Positions 26,601-27,871 of a stretch of 27,871 bases of DNA are shown piece after piece (position 1 is the first letter of the stretch; every line of letters starts with the position of its first letter). The notes below the pieces were generated by a model. The model made no database searches, was not told the DNA's origin, and saw nothing but the letters and a program-made list of their open reading frames with translations. Position numbers and translations under genes: made by a program. The DNA comes from a virus, in IMG/VR virus record IMGVR_UViG_3300029787_000233, positions 1 to 27,871 of that record; one strand, 5' to 3'.

Positions 26601-27871
26601 TTAAATATTCAACCACATCATCTATGATATGCTCGTACTGTTGCGGGCTTTTTGTTCCGTGCAGTTCAAAACTTTTTTCTAATACAGTTCTTATTTCTTT
26701 ATCCATGTCTCCAAAACTTTTTTCCATGTTTCTAGAAATAGCTCTAATTTCTCCTTCTGATAATTGTATGGCGTCAAAAACATCCCTAGGCAGAGCGCCT
26801 GCAGTTCTTAAAAACACTGCAATATTATCAAGCCTTTTTAAAAAGGCTTTACCTATACCATCACCAGTGGTAGAAAAAAATTTCCAATCTGTAACAGGAG
26901 GTAGTCCACTTTTTGCTATAAGCGCATTAGTTTTTCGTGCCACTCCTCCAAGAACAGGCGCTGCAATTTGAGCGCTAATATTTATACCTGCGCCTAAAAT
27001 ACGCAACGGCACATTTGCTACGGAACTTTCAGCAATAGCACGATTAACAGGATCTATTAGAGAATCTCGTGCACGCAGTCCATCGTCAATAAATTCTCCA
27101 ATGCCTCCCGGTATATCTTTTAGTTTAGTGGTAACTGCTGCACCGCCCCATTTAATTAAAGGCTTAGCTAATGCCGTTAACGCAGTGGTCAACACTGCTC
27201 CTTCTACTCCAAAAGTTGCTTTTCTTTTTAAACGTTCTAAGGCTTTTTCTCTGTTCGTTAAATTTTCTGCATCAGGGTTACCAAAAGAATATAAATTAAA
27301 GGCTTCACCAAATTGTTTGTCCTCTAAATTCATTACCGCTGCATCACCAACTAACGCAGGTATAGAATAGTAACCCATGCGACCTGCAATCTTAGAAGTT
27401 TTCTCACCTACACCAAAACTTTTAAAAGGTTCTCCACGTTTTAGAAGTTTGTATTTTCTAACACCGTTTAATAATTTTAATGAAGCACCATAGCCTAGGC
27501 CAAACTGACCTAAAACATCTAGTACCATATTAAAACCACCTCCCGTATCAATAGTCTCCCAGTTTTCGTCTAACCAATCAGTAAGTTCTGTGCCTGCTGC
27601 TACATCGGCAAGTTCTGTTATGGTTAAACCTACACCTTTAAGACCTTTTTCTAAACCAGCACCTAGCGCCATAGGTTTTTGTAAATAAAAAGGAATGTCT
27701 GTTTCACTAAGTGCTTTTTGACGTTCTCTTACATCATATAATTCGTCTCTCGTATTTTTTATACGTAAAAGTTCTTCTACCGACTGTCCTTCACTAGTTG
27801 GCGGATAAGAAAAACTGTCTAAAGCGCTAAATGTGAAACCACCTGCAGTGGGTGCTTGAGTAAGACGAGCA
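23599..27871 (-). CDS. Very large virion-type protein (5' end cut by window edge)
   Basis: The frame stays open from the stop at 23599 to the window end, so at least 1,424 residues; the ATG at 27672 is internal, since about 66 codons without a stop lie before it. The protein is Ala/Leu/Lys-rich with long helical stretches, no catalytic motif I can name, and a Pro-rich C-terminus with a duplicated NPT motif (from a 12-bp tandem repeat at 23683-23706) ending in LLSPTEKAIRLRSK, a tail type I recall in marine phage virion proteins. Size and position suggest an internal virion or ejection protein. A holin-like gene follows at an ATGA junction. Confidence 0.8.
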   Translation of the reverse strand, partial: ARLTQAPTAGGFTFSALDSFSYPPTSEGQSVEELLRIKNTRDELYDVRERQKALSETDIPFYLQKPMALGAGLEKGLKGVGLTITELADVAAGTELTDWLDENWETIDTGGGFNMVLDVLGQFGLGYGASLKLLNGVRKYKLLKRGEPFKSFGVGEKTSKIAGRMGYYSIPALVGDAAVMNLEDKQFGEAFNLYSFGNPDAENLTNREKALERLKRKATFGVEGAVLTTALTALAKPLIKWGGAAVTTKLKDIPGGIGEFIDDGLRARDSLIDPVNRAIAESSVANVPLRILGAGINISAQIAAPVLGGVARKTNALIAKSGLPPVTDWKFFSTTGDGIGKAFLKRLDNIAVFLRTAGALPRDVFDAIQLSEGEIRAISRNMEKSFGDMDKEIRTVLEKSFELHGTKSPQQYEHIIDDVVEYLKGAIGGRGAKGKILAELQYKNVGLDLREPARRLYIALRKLRDEAKRIFPKTAEGKAEYEALLDSIKAHFNISFRAFRNPRFKPEPAVKAAAIKEITKLIKEKRFYNVERQLNPEGTATALVNDILETAGTTKGSAGQIVAAIVGKLADDFPIAKPGEILPDVIQKLLGGPKDARTMLLDVVGSLSQSVWKYNLYDTLYRTGKGRWVFDNPRHLIDNNISNRNLEELTENDFIKAGAGTIFKLGDNALVSNAQTGKQVFVTPEMKKALLDDSLYTDGLLNLPVYREFLMLKSSSQMSKTVLSLMTQVRNVTSAIMFPLANGHVGGGASYVDAYRQIARDLFGRSGRVDTKILDDYGMELERWGVTNSSVVVREMKDMFQKILETEPKGGFKLIDDDAFINFMTKSPIMKKLTDVYQAGDIIHKIYGYEFSKSQYKAAFNSIDEVATFFKEVLKQPFDVKNLNGTVKSLEEAVQEVAGKTVANTYPNYNYIPRLVKELRRAPFGNFISFASEMMRTVGNIGTYAFRELQSSNPYIRQMGAKRMVGLTNVFAIGPVSTAVALKGLGMTEEQMDSIKRNNTAPWNRFAQLVPYSFKPDGPDGPEIKYINLSYSNPYEILQQPLYILMGSATQGKLEAKESERVAFDALTAAFLKLLDPFASDAIIGQAMEEAVTGKTKTGRSLWNLDVDGVLGVGNKMFNHVILALLPTTFVNLKRVEQGLIKQDDATNHRGYNKYGKPVDLKEELLALFAGIRLSTVNVYDNMNFTINKFQRSIRENKTYTSSTQYQNLSRSEKLDYFIKAQKANYMAYNELNLALKDGAVLGSFGEGETKDNSLRKTRNALLKQIKERLDSKNKKAFKFETFIPMPVIDFKGKAAKKSFEDIEGATILSSFPAYEMKAIYKALQKIPLNLSAEEFDNEIKKALGIYVEEPKEIETQNKDSFDYLNRPLSSVAPTIVQPQTIAAAPPPVNPTVNPTGLTVAEEALLSPTEKAIRLRSKPRTVV

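Noticed and set aside
26624-26971. Rightward 115-aa ORF
   Set aside because: Lies within the very large leftward gene; no ribosome site or recognisable family.

Overview
The window looks like part of an AT-rich tailed-phage genome (Caudoviricetes), probably from a marine bacterium. It carries both terminase subunits, a family A DNA polymerase, an archaeo-eukaryotic-type primase, SF1 and SF2 helicases, several PD-(D/E)XK nucleases and dozens of very small genes joined by TAATG or ATGA overlaps. No integrase, tRNA, rRNA or CRISPR array was seen. The host cannot be named from the sequence. The promoters are near-perfect sigma-70 type, and a bacterial chromosomal-type parS palindrome points to a host with ParABS.

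Layout. (1) 1-3383, minus strand: late genes, with the large terminase followed by a conserved 212-aa protein, small very basic proteins (one with an EF-hand loop) and a gene cut by the window start. (2) 3384-10263, accessory region: a rightward DUF932 gene, then mostly leftward small genes. Many have their own promoter of the form TTGACA-N17-TATAAT with a TAGCA-N3-TGCTA palindrome in the spacer touching the -10 box. Between the genes lie clusters of short GC-rich palindromes with GAA loops, CAAGCGA tandem repeats, mirror repeats and one parS site. One palindromic unit forms the 3' end of a nuclease gene. An eight-gene micro-operon fills 8044-9577. (3) 10264-13852: small terminase subunit (rightward), a HExxH metallopeptidase, an iteron-like AT-rich gap, a zinc-ribbon gene that may be leaderless, and an operon with an exonuclease and a ribbon-helix-helix-like protein. 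(4) 13882-21569: two rightward genes (one a TSCPD domain protein), then the leftward replication operon: two conserved proteins, an ssDNA-binding-like candidate, a terminator, primase, UvrD-like helicase, DUF3310 protein, DNA polymerase and a zinc-ribbon protein. (5) 21665-23415, rightward: SNF2-like helicase and a small nuclease. (6) 23372-27871, leftward: a small holin-like membrane protein and a very large virion-type protein cut by the window end.

How it fits together. Late genes lie on the minus strand at both window ends, as expected if the window is part of a circular or circularly permuted genome whose late module runs across the ends. The polymerase has leucine at the position equivalent to E. 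coli Pol I residue 762, a state reported more often in temperate or slow-replicating phages. Together with the repeated promoter/operator cassettes and the parS site, this suggests a temperate or plasmid-like lifestyle under a common repressor, perhaps using host ParB. That is inference. The strongest candidates for something undescribed are the parS site, the promoter/operator regulon and the family of GAA-loop palindromic elements.
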